NCBI GenBank assembly: GCA_027335515.1
Contig: DAHWHT010000081.1
Span: forward strand, 1 to 18,717
DNA from: Clostridia bacterium
GTDB taxonomy: Bacteria; Bacillota_E; RBS10-35; JAJYVN01
Length of the DNA stretch: 18,717 nucleotides
Direction of reading: 5' to 3'
Below are positions 8,148 to 14,714 of this stretch, in pieces. The notes under the pieces are model-generated. The model worked only from the letters and a program-made list of their open reading frames with translations. It was not told where the DNA came from and did no database searches. Positions within the stretch are counted from its first letter, which is position 1. Each line of letters starts with the position of its first letter. The position numbers and the translations under genes are program-made.

Positions 8148-9062
8148 TCAGGATGGGCGGGTCGGCAACGCCGTCCAGCCGCCCGATCCCCACCGAAACG
8201 GCACCCGGGCGGCAACCTGCCCGTCGGGGCCCTCCACCGTGACCACCACCGCGCCGTCGGCGGCCGGCCGGATCTCCAGCACCTCGCCGGCTGCGCGTTC
8301 CAGGGCCAGAGGCCCGAGCGCGGGCAGCAGGGCCTCCTCCAGCCACATCCGCTCCCGGTACCACTGGGGCGGCGTCTGCGGCGGTGGATACCCGTAGCGC
8401 GGCGCACCGACCGCGCGGGCCAGAGCCTCGGCGTCCGCCGTCGCCATCGGCAGACCCGCGCCGACCGCGGCCACCCAACGCAGGCAGAGTTCCACCGTGC
8501 GCGCGACCTCGGAATACCGAAGCGACGCGTTCGCGTAGCGGATCTCCACCGTGCCGTAGGTGTACCACGACGCCGGATGGATTCCACAGCGGTGTGACGC
8601 TGGCCGGCCGGGTCGCCTCAGGGCGTCTGCGGAGGGGCGTTCGGTCCATGCGCGCCGCATGTCGCGCGTCAGCGGCGGGCAGAACCGCAACCGGTGCTCC
8701 GCCGTGCCCACAAGGGCGCGCAGGGCGTCCTGGCAGGCCAGCGCGGCGTCCACGAGCGGGAGCACCGCGGACTGGCCCCACGGATCCAGGCCAACGTGCA
8801 CGTGCAGCCCGCACGCCCAGTTTGCCCTGGCCCCCACGGCCCGCAATCGCGCCACCATTTCGCGGATCTGCGCGCGCTCGGACCAGAGCAGGGGCGGCGG
8901 TACGAGTTCGCCCCCGGAATCGGCCCCATCCTCGTCCGTCTGCGCCTCACCGGGTACCAAGCGCCACCCAGGCAGGGGTTCCAGTTCCGCGGGGCGTCCG
9001 CCCACGAATTCGATCTCCACCCCGAAACGAAGCGCACGCCATTCGATCGACGACGGCCACAT
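8148..9062 (-). CDS. Amidoligase family protein (Amidoligase_2 type)
   Basis: This 304-residue protein carries the motifs of the predicted amidoligases of the glutamine-synthetase/gamma-glutamylcysteine-synthetase fold. These form amide bonds between a carboxylate and an amine using ATP. Visible motifs in order are FGVEIEF near the N-terminus, DEDGADSGGELVPPP, CGLHVHVGLD, LTRDMRRAW and TVEIRYANASL. The Glu, His and Arg residues of these motifs would bind metal and ATP. I chose the ATG at 9062 because GGGAGGG stands 8 nt upstream and FGVEIEF follows within 15 residues. The longer frame to 9230 adds a low-complexity extension. Unlike many relatives it has no gamma-glutamylcyclotransferase, ATP-grasp or peptide-maturation gene beside it, so the substrate is unknown. 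Confidence 0.85.
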   Translation of the reverse strand: MWPSSIEWRALRFGVEIEFVGGRPAELEPLPGWRLVPGEAQTDEDGADSGGELVPPPLLWSERAQIREMVARLRAVGARANWACGLHVHVGLDPWGQSAVLPLVDAALACQDALRALVGTAEHRLRFCPPLTRDMRRAWTERPSADALRRPGRPASHRCGIHPASWYTYGTVEIRYANASLRYSEVARTVELCLRWVAAVGAGLPMATADAEALARAVGAPRYGYPPPQTPPQWYRERMWLEEALLPALGPLALERAAGEVLEIRPAADGAVVVTVEGPDGQVAARVPFRWGSGGWTALPTRPS

Positions 9063-9542
9063 CCGGACATCCCTCCCGTATTCGGACCGAGGGCGGTCCA
9101 AGGGGGAGGGCCGCGGACCTACCGGGGCACAGCGGTGGGCATCCTCATCGCCTCCGGCGCGATCCGTGGGTGGATGGAAAGGCCCTGCGCACCAGGCACA
9201 GGGGTCAGCTTTGCGCCGGGGCGTGGCCACCTGGCCTCGCGGCCGGTCGTGCCACCGACGCGTTCCCTTCGCAACCCGGCTTCAGGCTACGGTGAACGGC
9301 GGGACCGCGCAAGACAAGCCGCGCAATCATCATCGCCGAGGGTCGGAGCGATGCCGTCCGCCGCAAACGGTTCACGTCGGGGAGAACCGCCCGCCGCCCT
9401 TGGCGTGGCGCTCAGCAAGGGGAGTCCCGAAGGTGATGTGGCCCCCGCAGAGCACGGAACTCCCGAGGCGGGGTGCAACACAGAGCCCCCTGGAACATCG
9501 CGCCGCGCAGGTGTCGGCCGCAGCCAAGCCCCCGCGCCAAAG
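9063..9542. other. 480-nt stretch without an identifiable gene
   Basis: This lies upstream of the leftward amidoligase and downstream of the leftward membrane-protein gene. Open frames on both strands are low-complexity shadows without ribosome binding sites. It should hold the amidoligase promoter, but I see no convincing -35/-10 pair. A modest hairpin (CCCTG, 13-nt loop, CAGGG, around 9183-9205) is the only structure noted, and it is too weak to assign. Confidence 0.4.
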
Positions 9543-10025
9543 CTAATGCAACGACAGGCCCATGCGCGTGGCCCGCCAGTACAGGTAGGCGTTGCGCGTG
9601 GCCACCAGCAGGAACACGGGGATGAGGATTTCAACCGAGTTGACGGTGGAAGACGTCTCCCCGAGAAGCACCGCCACGACGGCCTTGATGACAAACGCGC
9701 CGAGCCACCAGAGAAAGTAGGTGAGGGACCCTCGAACCATCGCCCGGCCGGTCTCCGGGCTGGCGTAGACCTGCAGTTGGCGGGCGGCCAACAGGCCAAG
9801 CACCAGACTGACCACGACGTCCACCGCGATCTCGATCACGATGGTGGGGTCGGGGTGAAGGCTTGGGTACGACTTGATGATCAGAAACAGCAAGACCGCG
9901 GGGATCAGGAGCAGCATGCGCGCACTGAGCCGACGCGCCCGAAACTGGCGGTAGGCCATGAACGCCACCACGGCCACCGCCACGACGATGGTTTGCAAAC
10001 CGCCGCCACCCACGGGAGGCACCAC
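9543..10025 (-). CDS. Small integral membrane protein, DUF1453/CcdC-like
   Basis: This 160-residue protein has four to five hydrophobic segments, at roughly residues 10-24, 36-51, 62-80, 107-122 and 130-146. Between the first two is a basic YRQFRARRLSARMLLLIPA segment. This layout, with a first helix followed by an RQxRxRR stretch, resembles the DUF1453/CcdC membrane family found in Gram-positives, but I am not certain. The GTG start at 10025 has an AAAAGG-type ribosome binding site 8 nt upstream and lies only 14 nt after the MarR gene stop, so the two are surely co-transcribed. It is therefore a likely target of, or partner to, the MarR regulator. No transport or enzyme motif is visible. Confidence 0.8.
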   Translation of the reverse strand: MVPPVGGGGLQTIVVAVAVVAFMAYRQFRARRLSARMLLLIPAVLLFLIIKSYPSLHPDPTIVIEIAVDVVVSLVLGLLAARQLQVYASPETGRAMVRGSLTYFLWWLGAFVIKAVVAVLLGETSSTVNSVEILIPVFLLVATRNAYLYWRATRMGLSLH

Positions 10026-10039
10026 CCGTCCAACCTTTT

Positions 10040-10471
10040 CTAGTCGCGGATCACGGACATCAGGAGGCGGCAGGCCTCCAGCACAACCGCCTGTTCCTGC
10101 GCAGAAAGCCGGTCCATCACGCCTGCCACCGGCGCGTTCACAAAGGCGATTCGGTCCTCGGCCATGAACCTCTCCACCGCGGCGGCCGGCCAGACCTCCA
10201 CCGCGCGCCGATCACCGGGATGGGGCCGCTTGGTCAGAACACGCTTGTCGACCAGACGATCCACGATGCCGGAGACGGTGCTCTGGGTCATCGCAAGGTT
10301 GGCCGCCAAGTCCTTGATGGACGGTCCCGGACGGGCGACCACCTCCTGCAGCAGGCGCATCTGGGGCAGCGTGAACCCCAGTTGTTCCACCTGCCGCTGG
10401 AGCTGCCTGCGCAAGTGCTGATGCAAGGCACGGATCGAGGTCCGAACCATGTCCAACTCCTCTGGTTCCAT
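10040..10471 (-). CDS. MarR family transcriptional regulator
   Basis: This 143-residue winged-helix regulator has the usual MarR length. The DNA-binding core runs from about residue 34 to 95: LPQMRLLQEVVARPGPS, IKDLAANLAMTQSTVSGIVDR (helix-turn-helix) and the wing KRPHPGDRRAVEV, which contains the conserved DRR. Flanking helices (residues 1-30 and 105-142) would form the dimer interface. I chose the ATG at 10471 because GGGAGGG sits 7 nt upstream; the longer frame to 10837 is a non-coding extension. It is the first gene of a two-gene leftward operon with a membrane protein. A promoter and palindromic operator lie just upstream, so it probably represses its own transcription. The ligand is unknown. 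Confidence 0.93.
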   Translation of the reverse strand: MEPEELDMVRTSIRALHQHLRRQLQRQVEQLGFTLPQMRLLQEVVARPGPSIKDLAANLAMTQSTVSGIVDRLVDKRVLTKRPHPGDRRAVEVWPAAAVERFMAEDRIAFVNAPVAGVMDRLSAQEQAVVLEACRLLMSVIRD

Positions 10472-10498
10472 GGCGCAGCCCTCCCGCATCGCGTTGGA

Positions 10499-10530
10499 TG
10501 CATCGTACACGATGCACACGGCCGCGGCAA
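10499..10530 (-). promoter_or_regulatory. Promoter with embedded palindromic operator for the MarR operon
   Basis: On the minus strand TTGCCG (10530-10525) and TACGAT (10507-10502) are separated by exactly 17 nt, a good sigma-70-type promoter. The -10 lies inside an inverted repeat TGCATCGT-AC-ACGATGCA (10499-10516), with perfect 8-bp arms. A MarR dimer bound there would block RNA polymerase. Transcription would start near 10495, giving a leader of about 25 nt. Confidence 0.75.
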
Positions 10531-10631
10531 GGCGGCCGGACGCCACCGCCGGCACCCTGCGCCCATCGAGGTAGCGCCCGTACGCCCGGCGCGGGAAGTC
10601 CCCCCCGCCGGATTGGTGTACGCTGCGCAGC

Positions 10632-11798
10632 ATGGAAGCGGCTCGACCCCAATGCCCGTGGCGCGCCAGGCCCGCCGTGTGGTCCGATACGGCGCTGGCG
10701 CTGCTTGCCGCCACCTTCATCACCCTCGTGAGCGCCCGAGGATGGCACGCCCCGGGATTGCTTCGGCCCGACGCCTTGCCGCTGCTCGTCGGCGCCCCGC
10801 TGGCGCTTTCAGCCCGCCGAACCTGGCCACTGCCCACCTACGCCGCCACCCTCGCGTTGACCGTGGCCTATCTCCTCACCGGCAACCCACCAGGCCCGAT
10901 CGTCCTGGCGCCTCTCGTCGCCCAGCTCACGGTGACCACCACCCTGCCGCCGCGGATCTGGGTCCCGACCGCAGCCGTCGGCGCCGCGAGCCTCGCCATC
11001 GGCCACGGCATCGGTGAAGGCTGGTCCGTGGGTGTAGGAATCTTCGCGGGCGTCTGGCTCGTTGTGACCGGAGGTTTCGGTTTGGGCCTGCAGGCCCGCC
11101 GCCGGTTTCTGGCCGAAGTCCGCGAGCGCGCGCGGTGGGCGGCGGAGAGCCGCCAGGAGCAGGCCCGGCGGCGCGTAGCCGAGGAACGCCTGCGCATCGC
11201 GCGCGAGGTGCACGATGTGGTCGGCCACAGCCTCGCGGTCGTCAGCCTCCAGGCCGGCGTAGCCGAGCACCTGCTGCAAGCGCGGCCCGAAGAGGCGCGC
11301 CAGGCCATCTCCGCCATCCGCCAAGTCAGTCGAAAGGCACTGAGCGAACTGCGGTTGGAACTTGCGGTGCTCCGCGGGGGCAGCGGCGAAGCGGCCGTGC
11401 GGGCCCCGTCCCCAGGGCTGCGCGACCTCGCGGAACTGGCGGCAGCGATGCGGCGTGCCGGGCTGGACATCCGCCTGGAGCACGACGCGGTGGCAACGGA
11501 GGATGTGCCGGACATCGTGTCCGCGGCCGCCTATCGCATCGTGCAGGAGGCACTGACGAACGTCGCGCGCCACGGCGGCGCGCGGGTCAGCGCCGCCGTG
11601 CGCGTGGCCGCCGGGGAGGGGGCGTTGGAAGTGGAGGTTGTCGACACCGGCCCAGGTGCCGCCCAAGATGCGCCGGAGGGCAACGGCCTGGTTGGCATGC
11701 GGGAGCGGGCGGAAGCCCTGGGCGGCACGCTCGCCGCCGACAACCGTCCGGGGGGCGGATTCAGGGTGGCCGCAACCCTCCCGTGGCGGCACCCGTGA
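10632..11798 (+). CDS. Two-component sensor histidine kinase, NarL/LiaS/DesK type (HisKA_3)
   Basis: This is a 388-residue membrane-bound kinase. Residues 20-155 hold about five or six hydrophobic segments with hardly any external loop, so it has no separate sensor domain and probably senses within the membrane. A charged coiled-coil-like linker (about 158-188) leads to the dimerisation and phosphoacceptor helix REVHDVVGHSLAVVSLQAG, with His194. The ATPase part shows the N box (QEALTNVARHG), G1 (VVDTGPG) and G2 (GLVGMRERAEALGG). The ATG at 10632 lacks a clear ribosome binding site. TACGCT at 10619-10624 is placed so that transcription could begin at or near the ATG, giving a leaderless message, but no good -35 is seen. 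The stop overlaps the response regulator start by 4 nt, so the two are translationally coupled. Confidence 0.95.
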   Translation: MEAARPQCPWRARPAVWSDTALALLAATFITLVSARGWHAPGLLRPDALPLLVGAPLALSARRTWPLPTYAATLALTVAYLLTGNPPGPIVLAPLVAQLTVTTTLPPRIWVPTAAVGAASLAIGHGIGEGWSVGVGIFAGVWLVVTGGFGLGLQARRRFLAEVRERARWAAESRQEQARRRVAEERLRIAREVHDVVGHSLAVVSLQAGVAEHLLQARPEEARQAISAIRQVSRKALSELRLELAVLRGGSGEAAVRAPSPGLRDLAELAAAMRRAGLDIRLEHDAVATEDVPDIVSAAAYRIVQEALTNVARHGGARVSAAVRVAAGEGALEVEVVDTGPGAAQDAPEGNGLVGMRERAEALGGTLAADNRPGGGFRVAATLPWRHP

Positions 11799-12469
11799 GC
11801 ATCCGCGTCGTCCTCGCCGACGACCAGGCGTTGGTGCGCATGGGCCTGCGCGCCCTGGCCGAATCCGAGCCGGACATCGAGGTCGTCGGCGAGGCGGCGG
11901 ACGGACTGGCCGCGTTGCGGGTGGTACGCGCCACGCGCCCGGACATCGTCGTGATGGACGTCCGCATGCCGGGACTCGACGGCCTGGAAGCCACGCGGCG
12001 GATCGCGGCGGACCCAGAGTGCGCCAAGGTGCGCGTGCTGATCCTCACCACCTTCGAAGTGGACGAGTATGTGTTCGAAGCCCTGCGGGCCGGGGCCGGT
12101 GGGTTCCTGCTCAAGGACGCCGAACCGACGGAACTGCTGCGCGCAATCCGCGTGGTGGCCGCCGGTGACGCGCTTCTGTCACCGAGCATCACCCGGCGCG
12201 TGGTGGAGGCCTTTGCGTCGCGCCCGGCGCCCGCGAGCGCGCGCATCGCCGCCCTGGCGGATCTGACCGAGCGGGAACGGGAGGTGGCGGCGCTGGTGGG
12301 CTGCGGCCTGAGCAACCATGAGATCGCCGCGCGACTGTCGATCAGCGTGGCAACGGCGCGAACGCACGTGTCACGCGCCATGGGCAAGATCGACGCCCGC
12401 GACCGCGCCCAGTTGGTGGTCTTCGCGTACGAGTCCGGCCTGGTCGCCCCGGGTCGTCGGCCCGGGTAG
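11795..12469 (+). CDS. Response regulator, NarL/FixJ family
   Basis: This 224-residue regulator is paired with the kinase. The receiver domain (about 1-120) has the acidic pair Asp9-Asp10, the phosphoacceptor Asp55 in VMDVRMPG, the conserved Thr in LILTTF and Lys in FLLKDAEP. The LuxR-type DNA-binding domain (about 155-215) contains LTEREREVAALVGCGLSN, followed by the recognition helix in ISVATARTHVSRAMGKI. The GTG start at 11795 shares GTGA with the kinase stop codon. Its likely targets include its own operon and perhaps the small membrane genes immediately downstream, but no binding site can be read directly. Confidence 0.96.
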   Translation: MSIRVVLADDQALVRMGLRALAESEPDIEVVGEAADGLAALRVVRATRPDIVVMDVRMPGLDGLEATRRIAADPECAKVRVLILTTFEVDEYVFEALRAGAGGFLLKDAEPTELLRAIRVVAAGDALLSPSITRRVVEAFASRPAPASARIAALADLTEREREVAALVGCGLSNHEIAARLSISVATARTHVSRAMGKIDARDRAQLVVFAYESGLVAPGRRPG

Positions 12470-12668
12470 ACGTCCTCGATGCGGCGCCCCTCGGCCGCGC
12501 CCACCCCGTCCCCACGCCTGGCGTCCCACCGCGAACGTAGTCCCGTCCCCAACGCTGCGATCCGGCGCGTATGCCAGGTGTCGCCCAGCAGCGGACGCCA
12601 ACTTCGCGCCTCCGGCGGCACACTGGAGCGGAAGCCGGGTCCGACGGCATCTTCCGGGGGTGTTGACG

Positions 12669-12914
12669 ATGGCGCACGTGCCGTGGGGTTGGGGCTTTTG
12701 GTGGTGCATCCCACTGTTGTTCGGGGTGGTCTGGCTGCTGCCGTTCTGGCTCTTCACGCGGCGGTGGGGCCGCCGCGGCCGCTGCGGGGCATGGCGGGGA
12801 GGCCCGTGGGGCTCGGACGCGGTGGAGGTGCTCCGCCAGCGATTCGCCCGAGGCGAGATGGACGAAGACGAGTACGAGCGCCGGCGGCGGGTGCTGCAGG
12901 CCGGTCGGGGGTGA
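12669..12914 (+). CDS. SHOCT domain small membrane protein
   Basis: This 81-residue protein has one Trp-rich membrane segment (about 7-30), a basic patch (RRWGRRGR) and a C-terminal SHOCT motif (AVEVLRQRFARGEMDEDEYE). SHOCT modules are short and often found at the ends of small membrane proteins. The start is taken at ATG 12669, with GGGGG about 8 nt upstream; GTG 12660 and TTG 12663 are alternatives. It sits 199 nt after the response regulator and 5 nt before the next membrane-protein gene, so it forms a pair with the latter. The 199-nt gap before it holds no visible gene. Confidence 0.85.
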   Translation: MAHVPWGWGFWWCIPLLFGVVWLLPFWLFTRRWGRRGRCGAWRGGPWGSDAVEVLRQRFARGEMDEDEYERRRRVLQAGRG

Positions 12915-12919
12915 GGGAC

Positions 12920-13396
12920 ATGGGGACGAGCCGGGCTTCGGATCCCGCCCGTTCAACCCGCCCCAGCGCCCAACTGCGGGGACTGCGCGGGACGGCGTTC
13001 GGCATCCTGGCCATGCTCATCATCCAATATGCCTCCGGAATGTGGGTCAACCTCTATGCCCGGCTCCCCACGGGCGCCTGCGCGCACTGCCTCGCCGCCG
13101 CCTACGCCCGAGCCGTGGCGGGAGGTCCCGTGGCGCTGGCGGTGCACGCACTGCTGGGCCTGGCACTCCTGGCGGCCGGCGTACGGTTGGTGGTCCACGC
13201 GGTGCGGGCCGGACGGCCAACGCCGGTCGTCGCAGCCGCGGTGATCGGACTGGCCGCCCTGCTGCTGGCGGCTCTGGCGGGTACCGCCTTCGTCGCCCGC
13301 GATGCGGCCGCCGCCTCGATGGCCATGGCGATGGCAACCGCCGTGGCCATGTTCTCCTATCTCTTGATCCTGTTCACCTCCACCGCTGCGGCCTGA
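12920..13396 (+). CDS. Four-helix membrane protein of unknown function with CxxC
   Basis: This 158-residue protein has four hydrophobic segments (about 24-46, 70-93, 101-123 and 130-155). The first ends in a MWVNLYARLP motif that I associate with an unnamed group of small bacterial membrane proteins. Cys54 and Cys57 form a CAHC motif in the first external loop. His76 is inside helix 2 and helix 4 is Met-rich (SMAMAMATAVAM). These residues could bind metal or act in redox chemistry, but that is only inference. The ATG at 12920 lies 5 nt after the SHOCT gene stop, so the two are co-translated. The longer frame starting at 12479 is a shadow. Confidence 0.8.
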   Translation: MGTSRASDPARSTRPSAQLRGLRGTAFGILAMLIIQYASGMWVNLYARLPTGACAHCLAAAYARAVAGGPVALAVHALLGLALLAAGVRLVVHAVRAGRPTPVVAAAVIGLAALLLAALAGTAFVARDAAAASMAMAMATAVAMFSYLLILFTSTAAA

Positions 13397-13442
13397 ACGA
13401 TCTTGCGGCACAGGGCGCGGTGCACGAAGGGAGCGGCGCACC

Positions 13443-14255
13443 ATGGCGGATTTCGAGGAGCGGTTCCCAGGACTCGCAGGTAGGGTGGCGGTGGTCACGG
13501 GCGCCTCGGGCGCCATCGGGCAGGCCACCGCCCGTATGCTGGCGCGACAGGGGGCCGCGCCGGCCGTGACCGCGCGGCGTGGCGCCGAACTGAACCCTCT
13601 GGTGGACGCGATCCGCCGTGATGGAGGGCGGGCTGTGGGCGTGGTGGCGGACGTGACCGACCGACGCGCGGTGGAGCATGTTCGGGACGAGACCGAGCAG
13701 CGACTTGGCCCCGTCGACCTCGTGGCCGCGGTGGCTGGGGGCCTCGGCGAGCCCGTCGGCCTCTTGGAGCTTGAGCCCGAGCGCTGGCGCGCCGCGGTGG
13801 AGCTGAACCTGACCTCCGTTTTCGAGGCCATGCAGATCTTTCTGCCTGGCATGGTGGAACGGCGGCGCGGCGCGATGGTGACGGTGTCGACGACCGCTGG
13901 CCGCCAGGCAGCCATGGTGGGCACGATGCGGTCCTCCGGCGGAGGCCGGGGCGGGTCCGCGTCGCCCGCGTACGTGGCGGCCAAGGCCGGACTCCTGGCG
14001 CTAACGCGACAGGCCGCGGCCGAGGTGGCGCCCGCCGGGGTGCGCATCAACGCCGTGGCGCCAGGCGCAGTCCTCAACGAACGCATGGCCGGCGCCCCAG
14101 CCGAGGCGCTGGCCCAAATCGCCCGCCACCACCCGCTAGGCCGCATCGGAACGCCGCAGGACGTGGCGGCGGCGATCGGCTTTCTGCTCAGCGACGCGGC
14201 CTCGTGGATCACAGGCGCGACGCTCGACGTCAACCGCGGCCGGGTCATGCTGTGA
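13443..14255 (+). CDS. Short-chain dehydrogenase/reductase (SDR) family oxidoreductase
   Basis: This 270-residue cytoplasmic enzyme is expected to use NAD(P)H. The Rossmann motif TGASGAIG is at 19-26, and Arg45-Arg46 after the second strand favour NADP. Asp70 (ADVTD) contacts the adenine. The AAVAGG segment at 95-100 takes the place of NNAG. The likely catalytic residues are Asn122, Ser149, Tyr177 and Lys181 (YVAAK), followed by INAVAPGAV. Ser149 and Tyr177 are 28 residues apart, about twice the usual 13 or so, because of a Gly/Ser-rich insertion (162-173). The end of the protein (WITGATLDVNRG) is typical. GAAGGGAG lies 9 nt before the ATG. The gap to the preceding membrane-protein gene is only 46 nt, so it may share its transcript. 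The substrate is unknown. Confidence 0.93.
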   Translation: MADFEERFPGLAGRVAVVTGASGAIGQATARMLARQGAAPAVTARRGAELNPLVDAIRRDGGRAVGVVADVTDRRAVEHVRDETEQRLGPVDLVAAVAGGLGEPVGLLELEPERWRAAVELNLTSVFEAMQIFLPGMVERRRGAMVTVSTTAGRQAAMVGTMRSSGGGRGGSASPAYVAAKAGLLALTRQAAAEVAPAGVRINAVAPGAVLNERMAGAPAEALAQIARHHPLGRIGTPQDVAAAIGFLLSDAASWITGATLDVNRGRVML

Positions 14256-14526
14256 CGCGTATGCCGCCGGTGTCAGCTGTGCAGGTGCGACCCATACCGC
14301 GCGTCGCAGGCACCTCCCCGTTGGAGGGCATGGAGCGTGCGGACGGCCGCAAACGTCCCCAGAGGATTGGGGCGCTGCGGGACGGCGCAGGCGTCGCAAT
14401 GCCACCCGTGCGCCAAGCACCGTTCCTCGTTGATCGAGCAGGGCCGGGCGCGGCGGGATAGGGACCGGCTGGCCACGAAGTCCGAACGGAACCGGGGCCT
14501 TCGGGATATTGGGGACAGGTGGGGGC

Positions 14527-14549
14527 CGTGGGCCTGACCCAGGCCCGCG
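14527..14549. promoter_or_regulatory. Hairpin upstream of the binding-protein leader ORF
   Basis: CGTGGGCCTG-ACC-CAGGCCCGCG forms a 10-bp stem with one G-T pair and a 3-nt loop. It ends 4 nt before the ribosome binding site of the short ORF at 14568. It could be a terminator for the SDR gene without a T tract, or a regulatory hairpin of the downstream message. The stretch 14256-14526 shows no gene. Confidence 0.45.
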
Positions 14550-14567
14550 GAACGAAGGGGAACTACG

Positions 14568-14714
14568 GTGGGGATCGCCAATGCTGAAGCGGACCGCAAA
14601 CCGGAGCATCTCGGCCACGTGGTCCTGGACCACGCGCACCGACGATGTGGACGGGGTGACCGCCCTCTGCGAAGAAGTGGTTGCTCGGGAGGCCAAGAGC
14701 ATGCGGGCGTTTAG
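14568..14714 (+). CDS. Short ORF overlapping the orphan binding-protein start: leader peptide or frameshifted remnant
   Basis: A 48-codon frame starts at GTG 14568 with GAAGGGG 7 nt upstream, a strong initiation site. It ends at 14714, overlapping the proposed start (14701) of the next gene by 14 nt. Its first 22 codons have GC-rich third positions and a plausible composition (EADRKPEHLGHVVLDHAH). After that it becomes Arg/Gly-rich, while the next frame takes on coding character (TDDVDGVTALCEEVVAREA) and continues in phase into the binding protein. So it is either a coupled leader peptide or the 5' remnant of a gene with a frameshift near 14635. I do not recognise the sequence. Confidence 0.4.
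   Translation: MGIANAEADRKPEHLGHVVLDHAHRRCGRGDRPLRRSGCSGGQEHAGV

Noticed and set aside
8694..10043. 449-codon rightward open frame across the amidoligase upstream region and membrane-protein gene
   Set aside because: Low-complexity antisense frame; membrane helices and the MarR operon context support the minus strand.
12479..12919. N-terminal extension of the four-helix membrane protein to 12479
   Set aside because: It overlaps the SHOCT gene in another frame and is Arg/Pro-rich; the ATG at 12920 fits a tight gene pair.
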